Below, piece by piece: positions 1 to 60,627 of a stretch of DNA of 64,000 bases. Made by a program: the position numbers and the translations under genes. Position 1 is the stretch's first letter. Each line of letters starts with the position of its first letter. The notes beneath the pieces were generated by a model. The model had not been told where the DNA came from and made no database searches. It worked only from the letters and a program-made list of their open reading frames with translations. This stretch comes from Cristatella mucedo (lineage: Eukaryota; Bryozoa; Phylactolaemata; Cristatellidae): assembly GCA_009760855.2 (NCBI GenBank), contig WPIO01000002.1:1829501-1893500 (forward strand), written 5' to 3'.

Positions 1-858
1 CATTAAGAAGGACTTGGGGTGATCGATAGTATCAAAAGCTGCCAAAAGATCGAGCAAAACAAGCAAAGAGACTATCCAAGTCTACATTTCTAAGTAGGTT
101 GTAATACACCCGAAACAATGCTGACTCTGTGAAGTGATTAGCTCTAAAACGAGATGGGAACTTATTAGCAAGGTTTGTAAGTTTCCATATATGAGCTCAG
201 GTGGTCTGCCACGACTTGTTCCAGTGTCTTTGATAAGAACGGTAGGAGGGAGACTGGGAGGAAGTTGCTCAAGTTCTCTTGGTCTAGTGTTGCTTTGCTG
301 AGTAGTGGCCTGACTACAACCTTTTTGAAAGGTGCTGGGACATGACCTGAGCCTGACGACTAAGGTTTTGTCACTCACTTTTAGGTCACTTCATTCGTTG
401 GCTCCAGCCTATCTCTCAGATCTACTCCCCCACCAGGCCAAGCATCATACTACCCGCTTTTCGGAATCCAACAGTTTACCAATACCTGGTACAAACCTCA
501 AATCCTTTGGAGACCTTGCATTTACATCATATGCTCCCAAAGCCGGGAACTCCCTCCCGACTTGCCTCAGAACATCCCCTGACTTGACCACATTTAAAAA
601 GAACTTGAAAACACACCTATTCAGGACAGCATTTAGTGGGTCTCTGCGATTCGTTCTTCATGTGCTTATGCGTGCTGCCACTGTTTGCATGCTGACCCTG
701 TGCATGTCACCCCTAACCATGTTATTCATGTTGTTTATCAAACGTGATATTACTCACCATTCAATCGCGTTTCCCTTTGCAGCAAATGTAAAGCGCCTAG
801 AAAGAGATTGAGTTCTGTGAGGGCGCTTTATCAAGTGCATTATTATTATTATTATTAT
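1..858. mobile_element. LINE family A (L2/CR1-like) copy with inverted 5' part
   Basis: Bases 1 to about 361 encode, on the minus strand, the N-terminal half of a LINE reverse transcriptase, including an AAFDTIDH motif and an STFQK segment. From about 362 the plus strand encodes the C-terminal end (KVLSLTFRSLHSLAPAYLSDLLP to KKNLKTHLFRTAFSGSL), the 3' UTR and an (ATT)n tail at 841-858. The middle of the element is missing. This antisense-5' plus sense-3' order is the classic product of twin priming during insertion. The left end lies outside the window. Confidence 0.75.
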
Positions 859-860
859 TT

Positions 861-1472
861 AAGATGTTACTTAAGCATAGAAGCAGCAGATCAATGCATC
901 GTAGAAGCAGGACAGTGGGAATAGTTGTCTTTTTTGATTGGGTTATGAACTTCAGGACTAAGTCACTAGTGACACAGAAATCAACCTATAAACAATTGCA
1001 TAAGAAAAACCACTGCACAATCTAATGCTCCCACAAAGAGAAAGTGCAGGGTAGATAGCAGTAACGTTATAATAACTAGGATAATGCAGTAGTAATACAC
1101 ACTTGCCTAGCTATGCACTATGGCCAAACGTGCACGAGCAAGCTTAAACAGCAGAGTCTACCTGTGGGTGCAGCCGAACAGCAGCATGAGGACGGACCAA
1201 AACCTTTTTGGCACATCCATCAAACGACAGCCTCTGCTACTAAATGCAAAATAGCCTCAAGTTAAAAGGTGGCTCAAATCGAGAAGATGCTTACATTTTT
1301 CGTCATCATTTATAGATCAAATAGCTGAAATATTTAAAGGGCAAGCAGCCCGGTCATCCCCACCACTCAGGCAACCAAGAAAGAGGGAGGCTGATCTACA
1401 CAGGTCGGGCATATACAGGAAGGGAGGCAGCTGCTCGACAACCAAGCAACGTGACCGCAAGCGCCGTCCTAC
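861..1472. other. BICDR intron sequence, no feature seen
   Basis: This lies downstream of BICDR exon 5 on the minus strand. I looked for the next BICDR exon (the EELEQEREQLRLQLWEAYCQ-like block) and did not find it. No recognisable repeat is present. Confidence 0.4.
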
Positions 1473-3888
1473 CTGCTGCGACAATTCGATCTCCTCGAGC
1501 AAAGAATGATTTGCAGACGCAGCCCCACCTTCTACAACCTCGGTGCTGCGCTCCAGCTCGGCCTTGACTCCTTCCATGCGCTCCTGGTGCTCGCGAAGCC
1601 GAACGCTCGTCGACTGGAGCTAATGCGGGGAACAGTAGCCACTGCTGCGCGGCAGGTCAGCGAAGCCACCTTGCATCGCTTCGTGCGGGCCAGGGGGCTG
1701 CAGAGCGGGCTCAGCAGAGTGAGCCGGCCAAAGGCGACTGCAAGTCCGAAGCAGCTCCGACTGCTACCGGAGCAGCACTGCGCCGGCACTGCATCGAGCT
1801 CCCACCCGCCGAAACTACAAGAGCCACTCGCCACCGCCAGCGGCTCTCATCCTCTACGACTCGAAGGATGCGAGCGCTTCGTCAGCGCGCACCGGAGCGC
1901 GTGCTGCTGCTGGCAGCAGCTGCTGCTCCAGCTCACCTGGTCTGAGAGTTTCTCGTTCCGCCGCTCGAGTGACCCCACGCTGAGCTCCAGAGCGGCGCAC
2001 GACCGATTCAGCTCGTCGCGCTCGCTCGTGCTCTCTTGCAGCTCACGCTCCAGCTGGTCGCACTGCCGACGCAGCGACTTGTTCTACGTGCGCAGGACGA
2101 GCATAGGCAAGTCGCTGAGCATCGCGGCAGCAGCAGCGCGGTACCAGGCGAGCGGCTCGTATGCGCGAGTCTGCAAGCGACTGCTGGCTGCGCTGCCGTC
2201 TGCCCGTGCTAGGGCTGCGGGTAGCACGGCTCTGTGTGGACGCGAATTCATGCTCCGCAACAGTCCCCTACCGGCCCTCATGTTCCTCACTAAAACCAAC
2301 TAGTTATAACAAACTTGGCACAACTAACACGAGCTTACGCTGACCGCTTTGTTCCCGTTAAGTGCGGGCACCTTACGCCTCAGCTAAGACTGGCGCCAGG
2401 CTCCACCCAAGCAGCAGCTTCAATTCCACGTAGAGGCTCACAATGCCGCGCCTGTGCGCCTGCATAAGGCAGGCCAAAGCTTCGGCTGCACACGTGGGCT
2501 GCACACGTAGCCTGCACACAACAAACTCCCATTTTTTGCCCCAGCAATAACGAGAACCAAGTAGAGAGGTTACGTGGGGGATGGAGGGAATGAGGAGGGG
2601 CAGGCACAGGTACACCATAAGAACAACCTAACACACAGAGAATAGTGTTACCGAACAGGTGGTGACAACAGCAGTAAAATAGCCTATTTATACATCAAGT
2701 ACCAATCGATCCAGAAATAACCCGTGAATGGCTCATAACTCAGGGTCAACAAACTGTGACTAGCGACAGTGAATCACATGCAAACAAAAGGAGGCATAAA
2801 AGGCACACAGCACCAGTGTCAACCGGTGCCCAAGAACGGCACAGGGGTTATCTGCCGCCGCTTGGAGACTTTCGGTGCTGAAGCAAGGCATCGGGCTAGG
2901 CTTGATTTTTTGCCCGAATCAAGAGGCTTTGAACTGCCAACTAATGCCCGGCATTTCAAAGCAGTCCATGCAGCTGAGTATGAAAGAAACCAGCGAGAAA
3001 GCAGCCGACCGCGGCATGCTCGGTCAGTCGCTGCATCGTGATTAAAAAAAAATATGCCACTAGCGGTTCGATTAGCATACGCCTTGCCATTCAAGGAGAA
3101 ATAGAGCCGACTGCAGGGCTTTAGGTCTGACCAAGGGTCTGCGCATTGCACAGGCCACCCAGGCAGTGCGCAGAAGCAACCGCTCGCTCGTGCGATGGAC
3201 ACCTCGACGGTCCAGCGCAGCACTACATTCAAGGTTGGCTTACTCTTTAAGCCGGCACACGCAGCGGGGCATCCCTGCGCCGCAGCGCAGAGCTTACCTC
3301 GTCCTGCAGCAGCTCCGTCTGGGTGAGCAGCTGCTCGCCAAGGCTCCTCTTCTGCCGAAGCTCGGCGCGCAGCTGTCCCACGTCTGCCTGCAGCTGGTCC
3401 TCCTTAGTGCGGGCCTGCGCCATCGACAAGAGGGTGCCATGAGCAAGCCGCCAGGGCCGTGCTGCACAGGGCTCGCTTGCTGCATCCGCAGCCACAGAGG
3501 AGTCCCTTCGAGCAGAGCAGAAGCGCCAAGTCTGGCTCCCCTGTCGAAACCCTCTCACGCACACTATTCGGTCGACTGAGATTGCCCAACAGGCAGAACG
3601 TCGGCGCATGGGACTGGCTCTCGAAGCTAGCCGCACATGCCCAAAGTGATTTACAACAGCGCTCTACCACGCTGTCGTTGCGGACGATAGCGACACCCCG
3701 AAAATTTTATTTCTTTTCCACTTTGACAGGTAACCGTGGCACTAACCTCTAGTTTGAGGCCGACCCTCCCGGCTCAGCTTCTCACACAGGCAAGACATGA
3801 CTGCCTCTTCGTTTGCATTTCCTCCCTTCGACACGCCGAATCAGCAGCAGTACATTGTTTTAATAATGGGCAATTACTGTCTCCATCA

Positions 3889-3939
<51 letters not shown>

Positions 3940-4040
3940 ACGCACACACACACACACACACACATACACACGCGTCTCGCTCGAATGCACACTGCACAAT
4001 CACGAAAACACTAACTGCATGCACGAACACATGTACAAAG

Positions 4041-4136
<96 letters not shown>

Positions 4137-5789
4137 CAGAGAGACAGAGAGACAGAGAGACAGAGAGACAGAGAGGAGAGAGAGACAGCCAGATAGAGTC
4201 CACCGACTACTAATGAATACTCAAAAATACTACTAACGATTGAACATAGATCGAGGCTTGTGGTTGTTCAACCATAGCGACTTGGCTGCCAGAACGACCA
4301 GCCACTTGGGAACCTAGCCAGGCGGCATATACGAAGGCTCACCCCTGTCGCGAATGCCCCTAGTGCAGTGACTTCCAGTCTTAGCGAATGGCTCAAAAGA
4401 AATTTGGCACATTTTCAGCAGATGCGTGTGCCGATAGCCGAGCGGCAGGTAGTCAGCAGGGTCGCAGCATCCCAGCCACTGCCCTCGGCAGGCCGCCATA
4501 GACGCAAGCGGTCTGGAGCAGCTGCAGCTCGCCTCTTCCATTACAAAGTCTGAGGGTGCCGGGCAGCAGCGGCGGCGGCCGACGCCGCGAGCGCCCAACA
4601 CTCACCGCCTGCAGCTCGGTGGACAGGCGCTCGTTCTGCTGCACGAGCTGCTCCGTGACGTCGGCGCGCTCTCGCTCCCACGCGCTGGCCGCCAGCTGCC
4701 GCTCGGCGAGCTGCTTGGCCAGCTCGGCCACTTCGCTCTCGTGCTCACTTGCGACGCTCTCCAGCGCCTCCTCGGCACCCTGCAAGCGCTGGCGCAGCTC
4801 GTGGTTCTCCTGCCGAAGGCGCTACAGAAAAAAGCAAGCGAATGGGCAAGGAGTGAGCTCGGGTCTCAGGGTTGTGGTGGCGCACTGGCAAGACAGACAG
4901 TTGAGAGAGAGAGGCAGTGAGAGGGAGAAAGGCAGTGAGGCGGAGATAGAGAGAAAAACACGAAAAGAGAGAGAGAGAGGAAAAGATGAGCACAAAAAGA
5001 TAGACGGTGAGGAAGGAGAGAGTGTGCCCGTGTGTGTCTATGGAGAACAGGCTTGGCCGGCCACCAATTAGCTTGCTCTGCCCGAACCGGCAGACCTGGA
5101 GTGGTCACCCAAAGCCAGTTGGCAAAGCAATTAGTGACTCTTGCAGGTAAGCTGTCGAGAGTGTACAGCAATCGAGGGAAAAAGCCATCGGCACACCTGG
5201 AGTGTCAATATGGGCCTATCGGCCTGGGTTGACCTGTGAAATTCGGCACAGGCTTCTTTACCTATTGGAAACAGTCGTTCAAAAGCAGAGGTGCATCTGA
5301 ACAAATGTATCACAGATGAACGCCAGCTGTGCTGCTAGCGGCGCCACTGGCAGTCTAAAATTGCAGAGACTCGACACAAAACTCGCACACTACAGACGGG
5401 GTGCTTCAGCTCCGTTTACCTGTAGAATACATACTACACATACGTTATTTCGGAGGTACAGTGTTAAGCAAGACACACAGGCAGACAGAAGACAGACAGG
5501 CAAGGACCGGAGCTTCGAAGTGAGCAACCGACCGCTTGTAACCAGAAACTCGGCAGTAGGACGGTGGAGGGGGCAGGAGAGGCCACCAGTTGCACTATGC
5601 TCCTGAGCGCCTGCTAGCTTAAGTCGTCTGAGCACAAAGTCCCCGAGCGCCGAAAATCAAGCGACACGTAGTTCTGCTGAGCCGCCCGTCCTGCACAACC
5701 GATGAAAGCGCTAGCGTGTGCTGCTCGCGGCTGCTGAGTACCACCATAATCGAGCCACTGAGAAGAACAATAATCTTAGCGCCGCTAAG

Positions 5790-5827
<38 letters not shown>

Positions 5828-6490
5828 TCGTCGGGAGTGCACGGCGGTCCTAATTCGCTCGGCAGCTGAACATGAACCAGCACCGCGCCTCGTCAGGAGT
5901 GCACGGCGGTCCTAATTCGCTCGGCAGCTGAACATGAACCAGCACCGCTGGTGGTGGCCAAACGCAGTTGCCGCGCTGCCAAAAAATGCGAGGCGGCAGA
6001 TGAGGTGATCGCTGTGGACGAAAGCAAGCGCGGCGGCGGATGATCTCTGAAGTCAGAACAAGCGCAAAGCGAGCCTCACGCGCCGACCGCGCTACCTCGA
6101 GGGAGAGACGGACGAGCGGCACTGGAGCGGAAGCGGCGCAGCTAAGAGCAGACCGCGGCAGCGCGAGACGTGCGCCGGAGGGTCGAAAACGCTACGACAC
6201 GGCGCGTCCGGCGCCGGCCTGACGCGAGCCCTTCGCTGCGGCCGGCCGTCCGCCGCGACCGGAATGCTCACCTCGTTGTCCCGCGTGAACTCCTGCACGA
6301 GCTTGTCATTTTCCTCGCTGAGATGGTTCGTCTTCTCTAGCAGAGCTTTGCCGAGCTCTCCGGCGAGAATAAGATCGTTGTGATTCTGCTCGAGCTCGGC
6401 GTACAGATCCTGCGACTCGTGGTTGACAGTGTACGGCGGCGACTCTGGGCGTCCGGCGAGGCACGCCGCAAGCGACTCCACCGGATCCAT
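1473..6490 (-). CDS. BICDL: BICD family-like dynein adaptor (BICDR/BICDL type), 5' part only
   Basis: Five coding exons are read on the minus strand: 6272-6490, 4606-4821, 3298-3414, 1937-2083 and 1473-1619 (73, 72, 39, 49 and 49 codons). Each has a consensus acceptor and a GT donor, and all introns are phase 0. The protein begins MDPVESLAACLAG. A block DLYAELEQNHNDLILAG-ELGKALLEK follows at about residues 29-54, which is the HAP1/CC1-box region typical of BICD-related adaptors. After it comes uninterrupted coiled coil, including RLRQENHELRQRL and TEQLVQQNERLSTEL, which align in order with vertebrate BICDL1. Family role: these proteins join dynein and dynactin and carry Rab6-type secretory vesicles toward microtubule minus ends. 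About half the usual length (roughly 570 residues) is present; the C-terminal cargo-binding exons must lie left of the window. It could be a BICDL2-like paralogue instead. The assignment to the BICDR group is strong; the exact orthologue is inferred. Confidence 0.88.
2084..3297 (-). other. BICDR intron 3, no repeat recognised
   Basis: The intron between exons 3298-3414 and 1937-2083 has no recognised transposon or RNA gene. Open frames inside it are short and unlike known proteins. Confidence 0.4.
3890..4190. repeat. Compound microsatellite (CA)n and (GA)n in BICDR intron 2
   Basis: (CA)n with a few CG interruptions runs from 3890 to about 3972. A 70-bp unique spacer follows, then (GA)n with periodic GACA units from 4043 to about 4187. 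His/Thr and Leu/Ser frames over it are translation artefacts. Confidence 0.95.
5791..5949. repeat. Poly-G tract and 62-bp tandem duplication in BICDR intron 1
   Basis: An uninterrupted run of 35 G occupies 5791-5825. Directly after it a 62-bp unit (starting cctcgtcgggagtgcacggc) occurs twice, at 5826-5887 and 5888-5949, with only about two differences. The duplicate looks recent. The G run may form a quadruplex or mark an assembly trouble spot. Confidence 0.9.
6272..6490 (-). CDS. BICDL: BICDR exon 1: start codon and CC1 box
   Basis: The ATG is at 6488-6490 and the exon ends in GACAACGAG before a gtgagc donor. It encodes 73 residues. The CC1 box, which contacts dynein light intermediate chain in BICD-type adaptors, is normally A-A-x-x-G. 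Here it reads A-G-E-L-G, a Gly in place of the second Ala. The first Ala and final Gly are kept. The start is chosen because it is the first ATG of the open frame and gives a short leader before the conserved block. The true start could be further upstream only if another exon exists. Confidence 0.85.
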
Positions 6491-7382
6491 GCTCTAGACT
6501 TTCGGATTTTCCCTCGGATTCATGGCTAGCGCTCGTGCACACGGGCGGACACCGTCGCGCGACAGCCACCTCGGGACACCTGCGTCCGGGTGCGCGGTGA
6601 TGTCAGCAAAGCGCAGGCAGGGGTCGGAGCTAGCCGTAAGGTGGCCGGAAAGGGCGGTCGCTAAGCTCTCGGCTCCGAATCAGATCCGGCTCCCTCGCAG
6701 ATCGCTCGCACAGATAAGAGACCGTGCAACTAACCAGAGAAGGGTGCTTATATAACAAGCTATATCCTTCAAGTTTCTTCGCTTGATAAGGAAATCACCT
6801 TTAACATTCTAAAAACCAATCGCCAGCGGATTCTGACCATATATATATGCGTTCAACATGAGGGGAGATAACCAGAACCTAGTTTTAGATACGAGTTCTA
6901 CAAGAAAATCCAAAATAATTAAATTAAATTGTATTAGTAAATTTTTTGAATTCATTATTTAAATAATTGATAGGGTTCGACCGAGGACATGAGATCGAAG
7001 CTGGCGGGCGTTTCGAACAACACTATCCGTCCACTTTCGTATTTTGAACGGATCGGGAGCGCTGACTTGCTCGAGCATTCGAGCTTGCAGAGGTAGGTCT
7101 TCATCAAAGGATGACGATTTCCAGCTCACAATAAAACTCCAAACCCTGCTGACCGCGCTCACCTTGTGCTTATTGTACGGCACTGCATTCTCGATAATAT
7201 ATCTACCTCTTTTGAGATGCCGGTAACCTTACACACCAACTCGATGTAAAAGTGGTAGTGGTGTCTAATGTGTTGTACTTGCACGGCTATTTAATGCGCT
7301 GGAGCTAATTGTATCCAATATACGATGTGCTAGCTACCGCACTAATAACCGAAACCTCCCAAATCCGTTGGCTTAGGTTACC
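6491..7382. promoter_or_regulatory. Shared divergent promoter interval between BICDR and CIT
   Basis: The two start codons face away from each other with 892 bp between them. The BICDR-proximal part (6491-6740) is GC-rich with many CG dinucleotides, and the CIT-proximal part, especially 6890-6970, is AT-rich. I see no clear TATA box, no recognisable transposon and no third open frame. An in-frame TAG at 7374-7376, nine bases before the CIT ATG, closes the CIT frame upstream. Both 5' untranslated regions and the transcription starts should lie here, but their positions cannot be read from sequence alone. Confidence 0.6.
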
Positions 7383-57410
<50,028 letters not shown>

Positions 57411-58970
57411 ATGCATACTTCTCATCTGACTGGCGATGACACCTGCTCGGTGTGCTCAGTGCTAGTCTCTTGTCGGGAGTGCTATTTATTTACCGATTGT
57501 ATTATCTTTTATTTGGCCTTTCTTCGAGTGTTCAATCCAGTGCTTGTATTCCTGGCCAGATTATCCGCTACTTGCCGTTGTGCCTGCTTACTCAGTACTG
57601 AGAACCGTTTGCAACGGTGCTTTGGTTTTACTTGGTTATTTGGCATTACTTTATGTCATTTGCATCTTGTTTTTATTCTTATTATTCCACATAAATACCT
57701 GCCTGCTAAGATTTTATCTACCGGTTGTGCTTAGTTGGCATTGTGGGTGAGTAAATGATTGTTAATTCTGGAGTTCTAGCCGTTGGAATCGTGAAGAATA
57801 AATGCTTATCACCAAAATGGAGTTGAAGATTGCTGGCAGTACTGTCTATTGTATGAACTGGGGTTTACCCAAAATAGTTCGTACAGCGATTTATGTAATC
57901 GTGAGCACCTGGTAACCCGAGACAGGCAACAGCTGAGAGTTTCGTAGGATGGGTTCACCTGAAATTCACGGAGCTCCAGATGATCTGGAGCAATATGATC
58001 TGCTGCCGCCTTGTTCAGACATTTTGCTTCTACCAAGAAGCCCCTGAGCATAAGGATGCTGCATGCCAGCACTGGAGGAAGTGCCATATATGGGTGATAG
58101 AGAGTTGAGACTTGATAACAATCGCCTTGTAGGCGAAAATAGCCGGTATTCCAAAAATGCATTTTTCTTACCCGTTACCTGCTCGACTGCATGGTTAAGC
58201 CTAGCAGCAGCCGTGGCAGCAAATAAACATTGTATCAACCGGCTTTGGTTTCCTAATTTAATGTAAAAATTACTGGCACTCGTTCTACAAGCAAATAATG
58301 GTTAACAATCGTGGCGAAAATGCCGTCTCACGCCTGCAATTGTCATTCGTTCCCTTTATTGTTTCTCGAGGGACTGCTTGAGGTTAACAGAAAAGTCAGC
58401 TGACAAGAAGCAAGCACGCGGCAGCCACATTCGTTACCTGCATGCTGCACATATTCTGATGCACTACTTCTGGATATCCGACCCGACAAACGCCATTAAA
58501 TCCACGGTGCATTAATTAACGTCTGCACGGCAACCCATTGCCTGAGAGCTCTTTGCACCACCTCTTGCCGCGTACTGAATCAGTGACTGTTGCAAAAAAC
58601 CTAAACCGATTCAAGTTACGTAAGCTCTAGATTTCGATTGCGATTGAAATTTTCGATTGAAGATGTAGCCTTTATCTACCGAGGTCAAGGTGAATGTACT
58701 TTTTTTAAGACCAGTGTCGTAGGCTCGAGCCCCAGTGACAAATGTAAAGTTACTGAATCGATAACGATTAAGTTCTCATATCGTGTAATAAAGGAGGGTC
58801 AGAGTCCGACAGCTGAAGCCACGAAACCCGGCTCAAGCAGCCTCAAATCCGCATATCACGTCTATTTCTCTATTGAGTAACTATTAATGGTATAGCGCGT
58901 TTTCTCCACCACTGGCGCTTGCTATTGACTATTATCTATTGCCATTGCCATCTCTATTGACCCGGCATTG
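57411..58970 (+). other. CIT 3' untranslated/flanking region
   Basis: No gene is recognised here. AATAAA signals occur at 57797-57802 and 58222-58227 and are candidate polyadenylation signals for CIT; the first would give a 3' UTR of about 400 bases. The rest is unique-looking sequence up to the LINE debris at 58980. Confidence 0.45.
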
Positions 58971-58979
58971 TACTTGAAG

Positions 58980-59102
58980 TGAAGTCACGACATCCCCTTG
59001 ACTTGACATTTAAAAAGAAACTAAAAACGCACATTTTTCTCTTAGCGTTTGGTGGGTCCTTGTTAAATTTGTCCTTTGTGTGCTTATGCGTGCTGACACT
59101 GT
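58980..59102 (+). mobile_element. LINE family A 3' part, left of a nested SINE
   Basis: The frame remnant for SPDLTFKKKLKTHIF runs into the 3' UTR (gtgcttatgcgtgctgacac) and is cut at about 59102 by the SINE. It resumes at about 59270 and ends with (ATT)n at 59413-59438. Confidence 0.75.
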
Positions 59103-59268
59103 GAGCCAGTGTGGCTCACTAGGTAAGGCGGTTGCGTTTTACGACCTCGTTCCCGAGGTCGTGGGTTCTAATCCTGATACTGTATCATCGTTGCAAGCGG
59201 TGGTGATAGCCTTAAAGACTCTGTCGCTGTACGAAAGAGGCTGTTAAACCAGTTAGAATTTATTTATA
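59103..59268 (+). mobile_element. tRNA-derived SINE nested in a LINE
   Basis: Box A-like gtggctcactaggtaaggcg, box B gtgggttctaatcc, the body ggtggtgatagccttaaaga, and an end at gaggctgttaaaccagttag. It splits a LINE A copy, so it is younger than that LINE. Confidence 0.8.
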
Positions 59269-59269
59269 T

Positions 59270-59411
59270 ATTTACTGAGCATGTTACCACTAGCCATATT
59301 TACACGTTGACGATGCGCACGTTACCATATGATCATGCTTCCTTTACAGCATGCGTCAAGTGTCCAGAAAGAGATTACATTTTCTGACGACTCTATGAAA
59401 ATGCATGAATG

Positions 59412-59443
<32 letters not shown>

Positions 59444-59610
59444 ATAACCGCCTCTAACCATATTATAATATTGACATAGTTCATGTTATGACTAGCCATT
59501 TAATCATGCTTCCTTCACAGCATAAGTGCTTAGAATGAGATTACGTTATTTGAGGCGCTATGCAAATGTATCGTTACTATCACTTTTACGATTATTATTA
59601 TTATATTATT
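59270..59610 (+). mobile_element. LINE family A 3' ends abutting the TMA7 promoter
   Basis: The first 3' UTR ends in (ATT)n at 59413-59438. A second one (gagattacgttatttgaggc) ends in (ATT)n at about 59592-59610, only about 107 bases before the TMA7 start codon. Confidence 0.7.
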
Positions 59611-59632
59611 TTGGTCACGAGGTCGTCCAAAA

Positions 59633-59653
59633 ATGGCTTCCGGGCGACAGTAA
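59633..59653 (+). promoter_or_regulatory. Upstream micro-ORF before TMA7
   Basis: An ATG in an AAAATGG context opens a six-codon frame (MASGRQ, stop TAA) that ends 63 bases before the TMA7 ATG. It would lie in the 5' UTR if transcription starts upstream of 59633. Its peptide looks by chance like the TMA7 start (MSGREG). Whether it is transcribed cannot be told from sequence. Confidence 0.35.
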
Positions 59654-59716
59654 TCCTACCTCCTGATTACAAGGTCTTTCGCGCGCCAGTGGCCGACGTG
59701 CCCTTACCGAAGCGGA

Positions 59717-60577
59717 ATGTCGGGTCGGGAAGGTATGTGTCTCTAGCAATCTGCCTCATGTGGTCTCTAAATATGATGCGTTAAATAGCTAATTGAACCG
59801 CGATCTTGTACGTGACCTGCTCTGTGGCAGTAGTCGGGATTTGTTTGTTCGGTCGCGCCTAGCGTCCACTAGTTCCAGCTCGCGTTTAGCTCCCATCTTT
59901 CAGGCAGCAGTGCTGGCTTGACGGGAGTTGGGCACCATTCGAACTATCGAATTTGAAGTTTTTTTTTTCTTGGACAATCGGGGCAGTTACGAATTCGAGG
60001 TGTCCGTCCGCCGGTGCTTTCTGCAATGCCCGGCGACTCGGGCCAAAGTCAGTTCGTATAGATGGCTACACCTTCCGATGCTGCTCGCCGGCTTTGTGAG
60101 TGCACAATGAAGCTGTTGAGTGAATGTGAATAGCGAGTGGTCGTGATGCCTCTTGACGTGGGAGCTGCAATTAAGTTTTTGCTCCAGCGCCTTAACCTTT
60201 CGGTCTAGGTGTTTCGTTCATTTCGCACTGTCGCGACTTGATGAATTAAGCATATTCTTTGCTTGCGGAAAGCATCAATTCCCACATTGGATTCGTGTGA
60301 GTAGCACCTGGATGGGTGCTACCAGCCCGCCGCTCAAGACTTGTACTGACGCCCGCAGCTTGCGTTGTTCGCGGCTGCGGATTTCCGAAAACCTGCTCAA
60401 ACATAACGATGGAAACCGAGCTTCCAAGTATAGGTAGACTGTGATAATAGATATTTGTATAGCGCCTTAAGAAGTAAATCTCCCTGTAGGCACTATACGT
60501 GCCCCTTTCGGAACTCATGGGTCTCAGGCCAAGTTTGATGTTCTGGCCTGCCTGGTGTCTTTCGAGGGCATCTCATT

Positions 60578-60627
<50 letters not shown>

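Noticed and set aside
1150-1210. Exon-like segment on the minus strand ending CAG before gtagac
   Set aside because: The donor looks good, but the encoded peptide (VLMLLFGCTH-like) has no resemblance to BICDR and no coiled-coil character.
1506-2303. Plus-strand 265-codon open frame
   Set aside because: It overlaps BICDR exons 4 and 5 on the opposite strand, where the minus-strand frames match the family and have splice sites. The plus frame is an antisense shadow of GC-rich coding DNA.
3736-4203. His/Thr and Leu/Ser open frames
   Set aside because: These are artefacts of (CA)n and (GA)n repeats in a BICDR intron.
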